From positions 1 to 15,161 of the forward strand of contig JAXDLH010000175.1 in assembly GCA_034666705.1 (NCBI GenBank): 15,161 bases of DNA. The letters run 5' to 3'. This DNA is from JAXDLH01 sp034666705 (GTDB taxonomy: Bacteria; Chloroflexota; UBA6077; SHYK01). Below the pieces are notes generated by a model. The model saw only the letters and a list, made by a program, of their open reading frames with translations, ran no database searches and was not told the origin of the DNA. This document shows, piece after piece, positions 6,177 to 14,241 of this stretch; position 1 is the stretch's first letter, and each line of letters opens with the position of its first letter. Both the position numbers and the translations under genes were made by a program.

Positions 6177-8225
6177 ATGAAGAGCTACGCGCCGGACGCG
6201 ATTCGCAATGTTGGCCTCTTCGGTCATGGTGGGTCGGGTAAGACCACGCTTACCGAGGCGCTGCTCTACCACTCCGGCGCCATCGGCCGCCTCGGGCGCG
6301 TGGACGAAGGGACGACTACCTCAGACTACGATCCTGACGAAGTAAAGCGCAAGATGTCCGTCAGCACCGCGGTAGCGCCGCTCGAGTGGCGCGACACGAA
6401 AATTAATCTGCTCGACACGCCGGGCTATGCCGACTTCTTCGGGGAAGTCTCGCAGGCGATGCGCGTCGTCGAGTGTGCGCTCGTAGTGGTCGACGCGGTC
6501 TCCGGCGTGCAGGTGGGAACCGACCAGGTATGGCGGCGTGCGGACCAGGAGCGGCTCGCCAAGATAGTCTTCGTCAACAAGATGGAACGTGAGAATGCCG
6601 ACTATGGTCGGGTGATCGAGCAGCTCCGCGCCAAGCATGGCACGAGCGTGGTCGCGATGACCATCCCGATCGGATCAGAGGCCGCGTTCAAGGGCGTCGT
6701 AGATTTGGTGTCCCGGCAGGCCATCCTGGACGACAAGGGCGGCCCAACGGACGTGCCTCCGGAGGCTGAGGAAGCGCTCAACCGCTACCGCGAGATGCTC
6801 GTCGAGTCCGCTGCGGAGATCGACGACGATCTGCTGACCAAGTACCTCGAAGAGGGTGAGCTCACCGACGAGGAGATCCGGGGTGCGCTGCGACGCGGCG
6901 TCGCCGAAGGCCGAATCGTCCCCGTCCTCGCCGGCTCCGCCCTCCAGACCAGAGGCTTGCGCTTCCTTCTTGATGCGCTTGTCGACTACGCGCCACCCGC
7001 GTCGGCAGCGCCGCTCCGTGCGGGAGAAGGCAGCCCGCGGGAGGGCACAGCAGCGCTCGCATTCAAAACCGTGTCGGACCCATTCATTGGCCGGCTCAGC
7101 TATCTGCGGACCTATCTCGGCGACATTCACTCCGACTCGCACGTGTGGAACCCGGACAAGGGCAAGGAAGAGCGAATTGGCCAGCTCTTCGTGCAACGCG
7201 GCAAGCAGCAAGAGCCGGCCAGCGCGATTGGCGCGGGCGACATTGGCGTCGTCGCCAAGCTGGGTGAAACGAGCACCGGCGACACGCTGACAACCAGGGA
7301 TCATCCAATTGTCCTGGAGCGCATCCACTTCCCGGAGCCGCTTTACTCGGCGGCGGTGCGGCCCAAGACGAAGAACGATCTGGAGAAGCTTAGCCCCTCG
7401 CTGACCCGCATGATCGAAGAGGATCCGACGTTGTCAGTCCATCGCGACTCAGCCACCGGTGAGATGATCCTCTCCGGCCTCGGCGAGTCCCATCTTGGAA
7501 TCGCTACGGAGCGCATGCAGCGCAAGTTTGGGGTGAGCGTCGAGCTTGCCGAGCCGCACGTCGCCTACCGAGAAACAATTCGCAAGCCAGCCAAGGCCGA
7601 GGGCCGGCACGTCAAGCAGAGCGGCGGGCACGGCCAATATGGCGTGTGCTGGATCGAGGTCGAGCCGTTGCCTCGGGGCAGCGGCTTCGAGTTCGTTGAC
7701 CGGATCGTCGGCGGCGTGGTGTCGCACAGCTACCGGCCCGCGGTAGAGAAAGGTATTCGCGAGGCGATGGAGGAGGGCGTGCTCGTCGGCTATCCCGTGG
7801 TCGACATCCGCGCCACTCTCTACGATGGGAAGGAGCACCCGGTCGACTCTTCCGAGATGGCGTTCAAGATCGCGGGTTCCCTCGCGATGAAGAAAGCTGT
7901 GCAGGATGCCGGGGTGGAGCTCCTCGAGCCGATCATGGACGTCCAGATCGAGGTTCCCGACGATTTCACGGGGGACGTGATCAGCGACCTGAATACGAAG
8001 CGCGCGCACGTCCACGGCATGACGCCAGGTGACGGCGTGACGACGGTCAACGCCGAGGTTCCGCAGTCAGAGATGCTGCACTATGCGGCCGATCTGCGGG
8101 CGCTCAGCCAGGGCCGAGGGACGTATACGATGCAGTTTGCCCGCTACGACGAGGTGCCCGCACACGTGTCCCAACACCTCGTCGACAAGCTGAAGGCCGA
8201 GCGCGAAGCTGCCGAACATAAGTAA
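6177..8225 (+). CDS. Elongation factor G-like protein (EF-G2 / FusA paralogue type)
   Basis: This 682-residue translational GTPase has the full five-domain EF-G plan but belongs to the EF-G-like branch, not canonical FusA. The G domain has P-loop GHGGSGKTT (16-24) and switch II DTPGYADF (80-87), where Tyr84 replaces the catalytic His of DTPGH. The G4 motif is NKME (133-136) instead of NKxD. Switch I lacks the usual ERGITI, having KRKMSVS (57-63). Domain IV (about 466-585) keeps KQSGGHGQYG and the tip segment DGKEHPVDSSE with H554, equivalent to the translocation-critical His of EF-G. Domain V ends in RGTYTMQFARYDEVP. The protein probably binds the ribosome A site. Whether it translocates, acts in recycling or has another role cannot be told. 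It is monocistronic, with its own promoter and terminator. A canonical fusA should lie elsewhere. Confidence 0.9.
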   Translation: MKSYAPDAIRNVGLFGHGGSGKTTLTEALLYHSGAIGRLGRVDEGTTTSDYDPDEVKRKMSVSTAVAPLEWRDTKINLLDTPGYADFFGEVSQAMRVVECALVVVDAVSGVQVGTDQVWRRADQERLAKIVFVNKMERENADYGRVIEQLRAKHGTSVVAMTIPIGSEAAFKGVVDLVSRQAILDDKGGPTDVPPEAEEALNRYREMLVESAAEIDDDLLTKYLEEGELTDEEIRGALRRGVAEGRIVPVLAGSALQTRGLRFLLDALVDYAPPASAAPLRAGEGSPREGTAALAFKTVSDPFIGRLSYLRTYLGDIHSDSHVWNPDKGKEERIGQLFVQRGKQQEPASAIGAGDIGVVAKLGETSTGDTLTTRDHPIVLERIHFPEPLYSAAVRPKTKNDLEKLSPSLTRMIEEDPTLSVHRDSATGEMILSGLGESHLGIATERMQRKFGVSVELAEPHVAYRETIRKPAKAEGRHVKQSGGHGQYGVCWIEVEPLPRGSGFEFVDRIVGGVVSHSYRPAVEKGIREAMEEGVLVGYPVVDIRATLYDGKEHPVDSSEMAFKIAGSLAMKKAVQDAGVELLEPIMDVQIEVPDDFTGDVISDLNTKRAHVHGMTPGDGVTTVNAEVPQSEMLHYAADLRALSQGRGTYTMQFARYDEVPAHVSQHLVDKLKAEREAAEHK

Positions 8226-8248
8226 CCAACGAGACGCACCGGTTTAGG

Positions 8249-8281
8249 AGCATCCACCCCGATTCCGGGGTGGATGCTTTT
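8249..8281 (+). terminator. Intrinsic (Rho-independent) terminator of the EF-G-like gene
   Basis: A 13-bp perfect stem, AGCATCCACCCCG (8249-8261) with CGGGGTGGATGCT (8266-8278) and an ATTC loop, is followed by a TTTT run (8278-8281). It begins 24 nt after the stop of the EF-G-like gene. The convergent fmdB stop lies at 8285, so the hairpin also sits right behind that gene, though without a U-run in that direction. Confidence 0.92.
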
Positions 8282-8284
8282 GGT

Positions 8285-8530
8285 TTACGCGCCCATGGCG
8301 TGGCCGCAGCTGCATGCGCCGCCGCAGCCACAACCGCCTCCGCCGCCGAGCATCGGCAGCGCGCCGAATGGCGATGCTTCGCTGCCGAACGGTCGCGCGA
8401 TGAGCGAGATCGCCCGCGGTGCATTGGAAGCGCAGCGTGGGCAGCTCGCGGCCTCCGCCGCGGCGCTGATCGGCCGCAGCTTCTCGAACGTCGCGTCACA
8501 GGCGGGACAGGTGTATTCATAGACGGGCAA
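8285..8530 (-). CDS. FmdB-family zinc-ribbon protein with Gly/Cys-rich tail
   Basis: This is a small 81-residue protein of the FmdB/CxxC_CxxC_SSSS zinc-ribbon family, whose molecular role is poorly defined. The N-terminus MPVYEYTCPACDATFEKL is diagnostic. C8/C11 and C30/C33 form a likely four-Cys zinc site. The tail beyond residue 62 is a glycine run followed by CGCGGACSCGH, adding four more cysteines and a histidine, so a second metal may be bound (inference). The start is TTG at 8530, chosen because the family N-terminus begins exactly there and an AGGGGG lies about 8 nt upstream. It is 79 nt downstream of ribF on the same strand and is probably the last gene of the nusA-infB cluster. Confidence 0.88.
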   Translation of the reverse strand: MPVYEYTCPACDATFEKLRPISAAAEAASCPRCASNAPRAISLIARPFGSEASPFGALPMLGGGGGCGCGGACSCGHAMGA

Positions 8531-8609
8531 GATACGTACCCCCTCGGATGAATCGCTACGGTAGATTGGCGATCAGGATCTGGTGAGCCATTCTACGCGG
8601 CGGCGATGG

Positions 8610-9539
8610 CTAGCCGGACCCGGCTTCGGCAGCGAGCGCGAGATGGCGTGCGGCCTCGACGTCGCGCGCGATCTGGGTCCGCAGCTCCTCGATGCCGCTG
8701 AACCGCTGAATGCCGCGCAGCTTCTCCAAAAAGTAGACCGCAAGGGTCGCCCCGTAGAGGTCGCCGCTGAAGTCGAGAAGGTGGGTTTCGAGCAGCCGTT
8801 CGCTCTCCGCGAAGGTTGGCCGCGCACCAAGGTTCACGACGCCCGGCCATCGCCGATCCTCGCCACCGCTCTGTGCTTCGACGTAGTAAACGCCATCCGC
8901 TGGCAGGGCGCGACCAGACGGAGGCACGACGTTCGCAGTCGGGAAGCCGATCTCGCGCCCGCGTCGCATGCCGGCGACGACGTCGCCGGTGATGCAGAAT
9001 GGCCGGCCAAGCAGCTCGGCGACGAGCGTGACGTTCCCGTCGGCGAGCGCCTCGCGAATCCACGAGCTGCTCACGGGGCGCCCCGCTTGGATCAGTGGCT
9101 GCACGGAGACGACCTCGAAGCCGCGTTGTTGGCCTATCTCGCGCAGAATCTCGCGTGTGCCGGTTCGATCCCGACCGAGGGCGAAGTCCGGGCCGACCCA
9201 TAGCATGCGCAGGTCGTACCGGCGCAGGAGCTCCGCTACGAATTCCTCGGGCGCCTCCTTCGCGACCTGGGGCGTAAAACGAAGGACCTCCACCTCGTCG
9301 ATCCCGCGTTCCCGCAGCAGGGCGATTCGCTCATCCATCGTGCAGATCGCGGGAAGCGCCAACTCCGGATTCAGTACCGCGTCCGGGTGGGGGTCAAATG
9401 TGACGGCGGCGGTGGCCGCGCCAGCTTCGCGCGCCGCCTTGACCATCTGGTCGATGAGATTGCAGTGGCCGCGGTGCACGCCGTCGAAGACGCCAATCGT
9501 GAGGAAGACGCCGGGCTGGTTACGCTTCACCCCGGTCAT
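8610..9539 (-). CDS. ribF: Bifunctional riboflavin kinase / FAD synthetase (RibF)
   Basis: RibF phosphorylates riboflavin to FMN and adenylylates FMN to FAD. The 309-residue length is normal for the two-domain enzyme. The N-terminal FAD-synthetase half (about 1-175) shows the nucleotidyltransferase motif GVFDGVHRGH (16-25), TFDPHP, the GPDFALGRDRTGT block (about 115-127) and SSSWIREAL. The C-terminal kinase half (about 180-305) shows GMRRGREIGFPTANV, with the family GxxxGFPTAN, then GVVNLGARPTF and ETHLLDFSGDLYG. Both activities therefore look intact. The ATG at 9539 overlaps the truB stop in an ATGA, indicating translational coupling. truB-ribF adjacency is conserved in many bacteria. Confidence 0.96.
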   Translation of the reverse strand: MTGVKRNQPGVFLTIGVFDGVHRGHCNLIDQMVKAAREAGAATAAVTFDPHPDAVLNPELALPAICTMDERIALLRERGIDEVEVLRFTPQVAKEAPEEFVAELLRRYDLRMLWVGPDFALGRDRTGTREILREIGQQRGFEVVSVQPLIQAGRPVSSSWIREALADGNVTLVAELLGRPFCITGDVVAGMRRGREIGFPTANVVPPSGRALPADGVYYVEAQSGGEDRRWPGVVNLGARPTFAESERLLETHLLDFSGDLYGATLAVYFLEKLRGIQRFSGIEELRTQIARDVEAARHLALAAEAGSG

Positions 9540-10459
9540 GCGTAGTTCTCGTGCCTGCTAGTCACTGGGGCACGCCGTGGCTGCCAGCGACCCGCCTCGG
9601 TCAGCTCGCCAAAGCCAAGCCAATCCCCATGTGGGCTCAACACGTGAGCCGGCGCCGTAACCTTTGAATCCGATGCTGCTGGCCAGTTGCGTCCGGCCAG
9701 GTAGTCGGACGCCCGTGGTTCGTCGACGACCAGCACCGGTGCCCCGGGGGAAAGCAGATCGACGGGCATGAGCACTGAATCCCATTGATTGCCCGCGGCC
9801 ACCGCTTGCAACTCGTCGAGATCCAGGGCCTCGCGGACGTCAAACGGTCCCACGCGCAGCCGGACCAATGCACCAAGGTGGGCGGGGCAGCCGACCGCGA
9901 TTCCCAGGTCGCGGGCGATCGACCGGATGTAGGTCCCCGAGCGGCACGCCACGAGCAATGAGAGTCGGGGGGTATCCCAGCCGACGACGTCGATGCGGTC
10001 GATCCACACGTGCCGCGCACCGAGCGTCACGGCAGCGCCACGCCGCACCTGGGCGTAGGCACGCTCACCGCCCACGTGGATCGCCGACACGGCGGGGGGC
10101 GCCTGGCTGATTCCCCCCGCCATCTCGTCGAGGGCGGACCGGAGGTCCGGAAGCGTCAGTTGATCCGGAGAACCGGATTCCACCACGTCGCCCTCGCCGT
10201 CGTCCGTCGTGGTCCGAGCACCGAATTGGACGTCGGCCCAATAGAGCTTGCGGTCCCATAGTGGGTCGCCAACGGTCGGCGTGGCGCGTCCTAGCGCGAT
10301 TGGCAACACGCCGACCGCCGCGGGGTCGAGCGTTCCCGTATGGCCAACGCGTTCCTGGCCGCTGATTCGTCGGACGAACGCCACGACATCGTGCGAGGAG
10401 ATGGCCGGCGGCTTCAACACATTCACGTACCCGTGCAGCGCGCGGGCGACCGTCGGCAT
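9536..10459 (-). CDS. truB: tRNA pseudouridine(55) synthase TruB
   Basis: TruB isomerises U55 to pseudouridine in the T-loop of tRNAs. The 307-residue product starts MPTVARALHGYVNVLKPP. The catalytic Asp is D45 in VGHTGTLDPAAVGVLPIALGRATP. Other family marks are LYWADVQFGARTTTDDGEGD (about 62-81), the QAPPAVSAIHVGGERAYAQVRRG block and GTYIRSIARDLG. A C-terminal PUA-like region follows (about 235-300). The reading frame stays open upstream to 10618 inside nrnA. The ATG at 10459 is preferred because it gives the family N-terminus and falls 13 nt after the nrnA stop. The Shine-Dalgarno is weak (GGAA, GAAAG), so translation may depend on coupling to nrnA. The stop overlaps ribF. Confidence 0.95.
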   Translation of the reverse strand: MPTVARALHGYVNVLKPPAISSHDVVAFVRRISGQERVGHTGTLDPAAVGVLPIALGRATPTVGDPLWDRKLYWADVQFGARTTTDDGEGDVVESGSPDQLTLPDLRSALDEMAGGISQAPPAVSAIHVGGERAYAQVRRGAAVTLGARHVWIDRIDVVGWDTPRLSLLVACRSGTYIRSIARDLGIAVGCPAHLGALVRLRVGPFDVREALDLDELQAVAAGNQWDSVLMPVDLLSPGAPVLVVDEPRASDYLAGRNWPAASDSKVTAPAHVLSPHGDWLGFGELTEAGRWQPRRAPVTSRHENYA

Positions 10460-10472
10460 CTTTCGGATTCCG

Positions 10473-11528
10473 CTAGCGCGCCAGCACGCCGGCCTTGAGC
10501 TCCTGCTCGAGCAATGGCAGTAGCAGGATCGCTGCCTGATCGGGCGGCCCCGCGATGGTCGCACCCGCGGCGCGCTGATGTCCGCCGCCGCCGAATGCAC
10601 CGACGACGCGTGTGGCATCGACGCCGGGCACCGTGCGCATGCTTACCTTCGTCTCGCCGGTCCGCTCTTCCTTCAATACGATTGCAGCTCGCGTATCCCG
10701 CGTGGCGAGGAGGAAATCGACCAGCCCCTCCGCTTCCTCGAGGGTCGCGTCGGCCTCACGCAGCATCTGCTGCGTAACCGCCGTCCAGATGTAGCCATCG
10801 CCCGCCTGCATCCGCTGCAGCGCGGCGCCCCACAGCTTGAGGCCGGAGACAGGCCGGGTCTTGAAAAGGAGCTGGGCGAGGTCGAATATTGGCGCGCCGA
10901 CAGCGGCGAGCTTGTATGCCCGGAGCAGGGAGCGCGAGGTCGTGTTCTCCGTGCGGAAACCCTGCGTGTCGGCCAGGAGGGCAATCATGAAACAGGTGGC
11001 GCCGTCGACTTCGAGCGTGATGCCTGCATCGTCGAGGACGTCGCAGACGACCTCGGTCGTAGCCGCCGCCGTAGGATCGACATAGTTGATCGTGCCGAAA
11101 TTATCGTTCGTGTAGTGGTGATCGAACACCACCACCTGGCACTCGCGGAGGACCGCCTCGTGCAGCTCGTAGAAGGCCGCCATGCGGCTGGCGGTCGGCG
11201 TATCCATGACAACCAAGGCGTCACCGGGCCGGACGATAAGCGGGCGGTTGGCCGCGTCCTCGGCGTGGCTTGGGAATTGCACGATGTCGTTCGAGCCGGG
11301 AAGGGACGGTGCGAACGAGGGCACGTTGCCCACACATACGGGAATCGTTTGCCAGCCTTCTCGCCGCAGGACGTTCGATAGTCCAAGCGCGCTGCCCAGC
11401 GCATCCGGATCCGGATCGACGTGCGCGGTAAGGACAATGCGCCGATCGCCGAGGGCTTCGCGAAGTCCAATCGACGGCCGATAGGCTCCGGGCTGCGCGT
11501 CGTGGTTGCCGTTCTGACTCTCAGTCAT
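10473..11528 (-). CDS. nrnA: Bifunctional oligoribonuclease / PAP phosphatase NrnA-type DHH phosphoesterase
   Basis: NrnA-type DHH/DHHA1 enzymes degrade nanoRNAs of 2-5 nt and dephosphorylate pAp to AMP, using Mn2+. The 351-residue protein has the DHH motifs H36 with D40 and D42 (HVDPDPDALGS), D109 (VVMDTP) and D136-H137-H138 (VFDHH). It also has the DHHA1 substrate-binding motif GGGHQRAAGA at 314-323. The start is ATG 11528, with GGGAGGT (minus strand of 11534-11540) five nucleotides upstream. The frame is open to a TTG at 11555, but that lies inside rbfA and lacks such a site. It overlaps the rbfA stop by 8 nt and is followed by truB. NrnA between rbfA and truB is a recurrent arrangement outside Enterobacteria. 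Confidence 0.93.
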   Translation of the reverse strand: MTESQNGNHDAQPGAYRPSIGLREALGDRRIVLTAHVDPDPDALGSALGLSNVLRREGWQTIPVCVGNVPSFAPSLPGSNDIVQFPSHAEDAANRPLIVRPGDALVVMDTPTASRMAAFYELHEAVLRECQVVVFDHHYTNDNFGTINYVDPTAAATTEVVCDVLDDAGITLEVDGATCFMIALLADTQGFRTENTTSRSLLRAYKLAAVGAPIFDLAQLLFKTRPVSGLKLWGAALQRMQAGDGYIWTAVTQQMLREADATLEEAEGLVDFLLATRDTRAAIVLKEERTGETKVSMRTVPGVDATRVVGAFGGGGHQRAAGATIAGPPDQAAILLLPLLEQELKAGVLAR

Positions 11529-11868
11529 GCTGGACCTCCCGGAGCAATTGCTCAATTCTTGCGCCTTCGGCTATCGATCGGTCGAGGCGAAAATCGAGCT
11601 CTGGAGTATGGCGGAGGTTAAGGCGCGCCGCCAGCTCGCGTCGAAAGAACGTGGCTGCCCGCCGGATGTGGGCGAGCGTCTCGTTAGCCTCATCAATGTC
11701 GCCAAGGACGCTCACCCATACCTTGGCCGTAGTCAGGTCGGGGGCCGTTTCGACGTCCGTGATACTGATCAGGCCGTGGAGCCGCTCGTCCCGGGTTTCG
11801 TGGGCGAGCAGATGGGCGATCTCATCGCGAATCAGGTCGTTCAGTCGATGGACGCGGCGCGTGGTCAT
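11521..11868 (-). CDS. rbfA: 30S ribosome-binding factor RbfA
   Basis: RbfA binds the 30S subunit and assists late 16S rRNA maturation and cold adaptation. The 115-residue product has a normal length and a KH-type fold. The N-terminus RRVHRLNDLIRDEIAHLLA matches the family R-V-x-R-x-N pattern. The HGLISITDVETAPDLTTAKVWVSV region (about 36-59) is followed by RRELAARLNLRHTPELDFRLD (about 78-98). I chose ATG 11868 over the upstream ATG at 11886 because GGAGGTGA (minus strand of 11873-11880) is ideally spaced for it and the family homology starts there. It lies 90 nt after infB and overlaps nrnA by 8 nt. Confidence 0.95.
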   Translation of the reverse strand: MTTRRVHRLNDLIRDEIAHLLAHETRDERLHGLISITDVETAPDLTTAKVWVSVLGDIDEANETLAHIRRAATFFRRELAARLNLRHTPELDFRLDRSIAEGARIEQLLREVQHD

Positions 11869-11958
11869 CGCCTCACCTCCGACCATCGCATAGGGACCGC
11901 GAGGATTCAGGGCCGGCCGGCCGGGTTGCGACCGACTCGACCCTCCAACCAGGGTACT
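11869..11958 (-). other. infB-rbfA intercistronic spacer with small inverted repeats
   Basis: This is a 90-nt untranslated stretch in a tightly packed cluster. It contains a perfect 12-bp palindrome GGCCGGCCGGCC at 11911-11922 and a small ACCCT-ccaacc-AGGGT hairpin at 11940-11955 just behind the infB stop. No U-run makes a terminator likely, and no convincing promoter hexamer pair is seen. The rbfA ribosome-binding site occupies 11873-11880. Confidence 0.4.
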
Positions 11959-13827
11959 CTATGATACGACCTCGTTGGTGAACGCCTGAATGACGTCCCC
12001 CTCCTCGTAGTCAGCATAGCTCGGCAGCGTCAGACCGAACTCGTAGCCGATCGTCACCTCGCGGACTTCGTCCTTGAAGCGGCGCAGACTCTCGATGCGG
12101 CCCTGGTAGAGTGTTTCTCCGCCACGGATGATGCGTACCAGGTCGTTGCGGTGGATCGTACCGGACGTCACGTGGCAGCCGGCGGCGGCGTAGTTGCGGC
12201 CGATCTTGAAGACCTGCCGCACCTCCCCCTCGCCCTGGATGACTTCGTGGTACTCGGGGGCCAGCATGCCGCTCAGCAGCGCCTGGAGCTCCTCGGTCAT
12301 GTGGTAGATGACGTTGTAGGACTTGATCTCCACGCCCTGGGCTTCTGCCGCCCGACGCGCACCCGGCTCGACGCGCACGTTGAACGCGATCACGATCCCC
12401 TGCGATGCCCCGGCGAGGTTCACGTCGTTCTCGGTCACATTGCCGGTGTCACCGCGCACGATCTTCGTTCGCACTTCGCGAGAGATCTCCTCAGACTCCG
12501 CGACCTGCTGGATCGCTGTCATGAGCGCCTCGAGTGAGCCGCGTACGTCCGCCTTCACGACGAGGTTCAAATCCTTGAGGGCCCCGGTGCGGATCCCCTC
12601 CATGATCGCCTCGAGCGTCGCCTCACGGGCCAACGGCTGATGAGCGTCCCTGGTGCGGCGATTCTTTTGCGCGAGCACGCTCGCCTGGCGCTGGTCCTGC
12701 ACGACGAGGAAGCGGTCGCCCGCCTCCGGCACGCCGTCCAGGCCGAGCACCTCGACCGGCAGCGCCGGCTCAGCGCTCTTGATGTGCTTGCCCTTGTCGT
12801 TGAAAAGCGCCTTGATGCGGCCCGAGGCGCCACCGGCCACAATGACGTCGCCGGTATTGAGCGTTCCATTCTCCACGAGCACCGTTGCCACGGGACCGCG
12901 CGCCTTATCGAGTTTCGCCTCGATCACGACGCCGGCGGCCGGGCGATGCGGGTTTGCCCGGTAGTTCCCAATCTCGGATACGAGCAGGATCGTCTCGAGC
13001 AGGTTGTCGAGACCTTCGCCGGTGCGGGCCGAAACCGGAATTACCTCGGTATCGCCGCCGTATTCATGCGGCACCAGGCCAATGTCCGTCAATTGCTGCT
13101 TCACGCGGTCAGGATTGATATTCGGGCGATCGATCTTATTAAGCGCCACGACGATCGGTACGCCGGCGGCCTTCGCGTGCTCGGCGGCCTCTTTCGTCGT
13201 CGGCATTACGCCATCGTCGGCAGCTACGACCAGCACCGCGATGTCGGTCGCCTTCGCGCCCCGGGCTCGCATCGCCGTGAACGCTTCGTGCCCCGGCGTA
13301 TCGAGGAACGTGATTTTCTGGCCGTGCGTCTCGGTTTGGTAGGCGCCAATGTGCTGCGTGATGCCGCCGAACTCGCCCGCGGTCACGTGCGTCTTGCGGA
13401 TCGCGTCGAGCAAGCTGGTCTTGCCATGGTCGACGTGGCCCATCACTGTCACGATTGGCGGTCGTGGCTCGAGGTCCTCAGGGCGCTCCTCGACCTCGGC
13501 CGCCGCGGCGGCCTGGTCCTCGGCGCTCAGTTCGATGACCTCGATGCCGAGGTCCGAGGCTACGATCGCCGCGGTATCGAAGTCGATCGTATGGTTGATG
13601 TTGGCGATGATGCCGTTCTGCAGCAGCTCACGAATGATCTGCGCCAGCGGCACGTTCAGCCGTTCCGAGAACTCCTTGACCGTGAGTGCGGCGGGGAGTT
13701 CGACCGGGCCGGTTTGAACGCGAACTTCTGGCTCCCGCTCGACGACTGCGGCCCGCGGCCCGCTATTCTGCGGGCGACGGCGGTTGCGATTGTTGTTTGG
13801 ACGACGGGGTGGGGGGCGACGCTGCAT
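11959..13827 (-). CDS. infB: Translation initiation factor IF-2
   Basis: IF-2 is the GTPase that brings fMet-tRNA to the 30S subunit and promotes subunit joining. The 622-residue product is a short form: a 44-residue basic, Arg/Asn/Pro-rich leader, then a single IF2_N-type domain (about 45-95). The G domain has GHVDHGKT (130-137), the TQHIGAYQ switch region, DTPGHEAF (176-183) and NKID (230-233). Domains II, III and C2 follow, the last containing the GYEFGLTL block near the C-terminus. All G motifs are canonical. The ATG at 13827 has GGAGGGT five nucleotides upstream. It lacks the long repetitive N-terminal region of Enterobacterial or Actinobacterial IF-2. It follows ylxR after 120 nt, with no ylxQ between. 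Confidence 0.97.
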   Translation of the reverse strand: MQRRPPPRRPNNNRNRRRPQNSGPRAAVVEREPEVRVQTGPVELPAALTVKEFSERLNVPLAQIIRELLQNGIIANINHTIDFDTAAIVASDLGIEVIELSAEDQAAAAAEVEERPEDLEPRPPIVTVMGHVDHGKTSLLDAIRKTHVTAGEFGGITQHIGAYQTETHGQKITFLDTPGHEAFTAMRARGAKATDIAVLVVAADDGVMPTTKEAAEHAKAAGVPIVVALNKIDRPNINPDRVKQQLTDIGLVPHEYGGDTEVIPVSARTGEGLDNLLETILLVSEIGNYRANPHRPAAGVVIEAKLDKARGPVATVLVENGTLNTGDVIVAGGASGRIKALFNDKGKHIKSAEPALPVEVLGLDGVPEAGDRFLVVQDQRQASVLAQKNRRTRDAHQPLAREATLEAIMEGIRTGALKDLNLVVKADVRGSLEALMTAIQQVAESEEISREVRTKIVRGDTGNVTENDVNLAGASQGIVIAFNVRVEPGARRAAEAQGVEIKSYNVIYHMTEELQALLSGMLAPEYHEVIQGEGEVRQVFKIGRNYAAAGCHVTSGTIHRNDLVRIIRGGETLYQGRIESLRRFKDEVREVTIGYEFGLTLPSYADYEEGDVIQAFTNEVVS

Positions 13828-13947
13828 GTGCGACCCTCCTTTTCATATTCTCTCAGGTTCGGGGTGTTTCGAGGAAATGGGCGGCGACCGACGCGCGTAT
13901 AGCGCGACCACCCCCCACCCATGGAGGGGTGACGAACGACGTGGCCC
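13828..13947 (-). other. ylxR-infB spacer with weak inverted repeats
   Basis: This 120-nt gap lies where many Firmicutes carry ylxQ (an L7Ae-like gene); no such reading frame is seen here. It holds a CGCGC-gtata-GCGCG inverted repeat (13892-13906) and a C-rich/G-rich block at 13908-13931 that can pair as CACCC/GGGTG. It ends with the infB ribosome-binding site. On the minus strand an AT-rich GAGAATATGAAAAG lies just before that site. Internal promoter or attenuation activity is possible but unproven. Confidence 0.35.
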
Positions 13948-14241
13948 TTAGGCCGTCGTGGGGATGGGCTCGAGGGGCAGAGCGGCCGCGTAGGCCTCCA
14001 GTGCGATTCGATCGGCTGACGAGATCTCCGCCTTGAGCACCCGCGCCAATGCGCCAGCACGCAGCGCTTGCTGCCAGCACGCCTGCTGCGGGCACACGTA
14101 CGTGCCGCGCCCCGCCTTCTTGCTGGTGGGATCCACGCTGACGCTCCCGTCCGCGGCACGCACCACGCGCACCATCTCTCGCTTGGGCCGCTCCTGGCGG
14201 CATCCAGCGCAAGTACGGATCGGAATGTGTCGTGGTTTCAC
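13948..14241 (-). CDS. rnpM: YlxR family RNA-binding protein (RnpM, DUF448)
   Basis: YlxR/RnpM proteins bind RNA, and in Bacillus the homologue binds and modulates RNase P. The 97-residue product carries the family signature RTCAGCRQERPKREMVRVVR, with C11 and C14. It also has GRGTYVCPQQAC, with C50 and C55, forming the conserved nucleic-acid-binding and possible metal site. The start is GTG at 14241, overlapping the nusA stop in a GTGA. The homologous region begins within a few residues of that start, so no alternative is needed. The nusA-ylxR-infB order is conserved across many phyla. The acidic or neutral C-terminal extension after residue 75 is unremarkable. Confidence 0.93.
   Translation of the reverse strand: MKPRHIPIRTCAGCRQERPKREMVRVVRAADGSVSVDPTSKKAGRGTYVCPQQACWQQALRAGALARVLKAEISSADRIALEAYAAALPLEPIPTTA

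Noticed and set aside
10460..10618. Upstream extension of truB to a start inside nrnA
   Set aside because: The extra 53 residues are Arg/Ser/Cys-rich, lie within nrnA and precede the conserved TruB N-terminus, so the ATG at 10459 is the better start.
11412..11451. Apparently unusual DPDPDA motif in NrnA in place of NPDGDA
   Set aside because: DPDPDA-type sequences occur in NrnA-like DHH enzymes, so the active site looks normal.
12640..13902. Long plus-strand open frame (420 codons) opposite infB
   Set aside because: It is the antisense shadow of a well-supported IF-2 gene; the translation is Arg/His/Asp-rich with no recognisable domain, typical of GC-rich opposite-strand frames.
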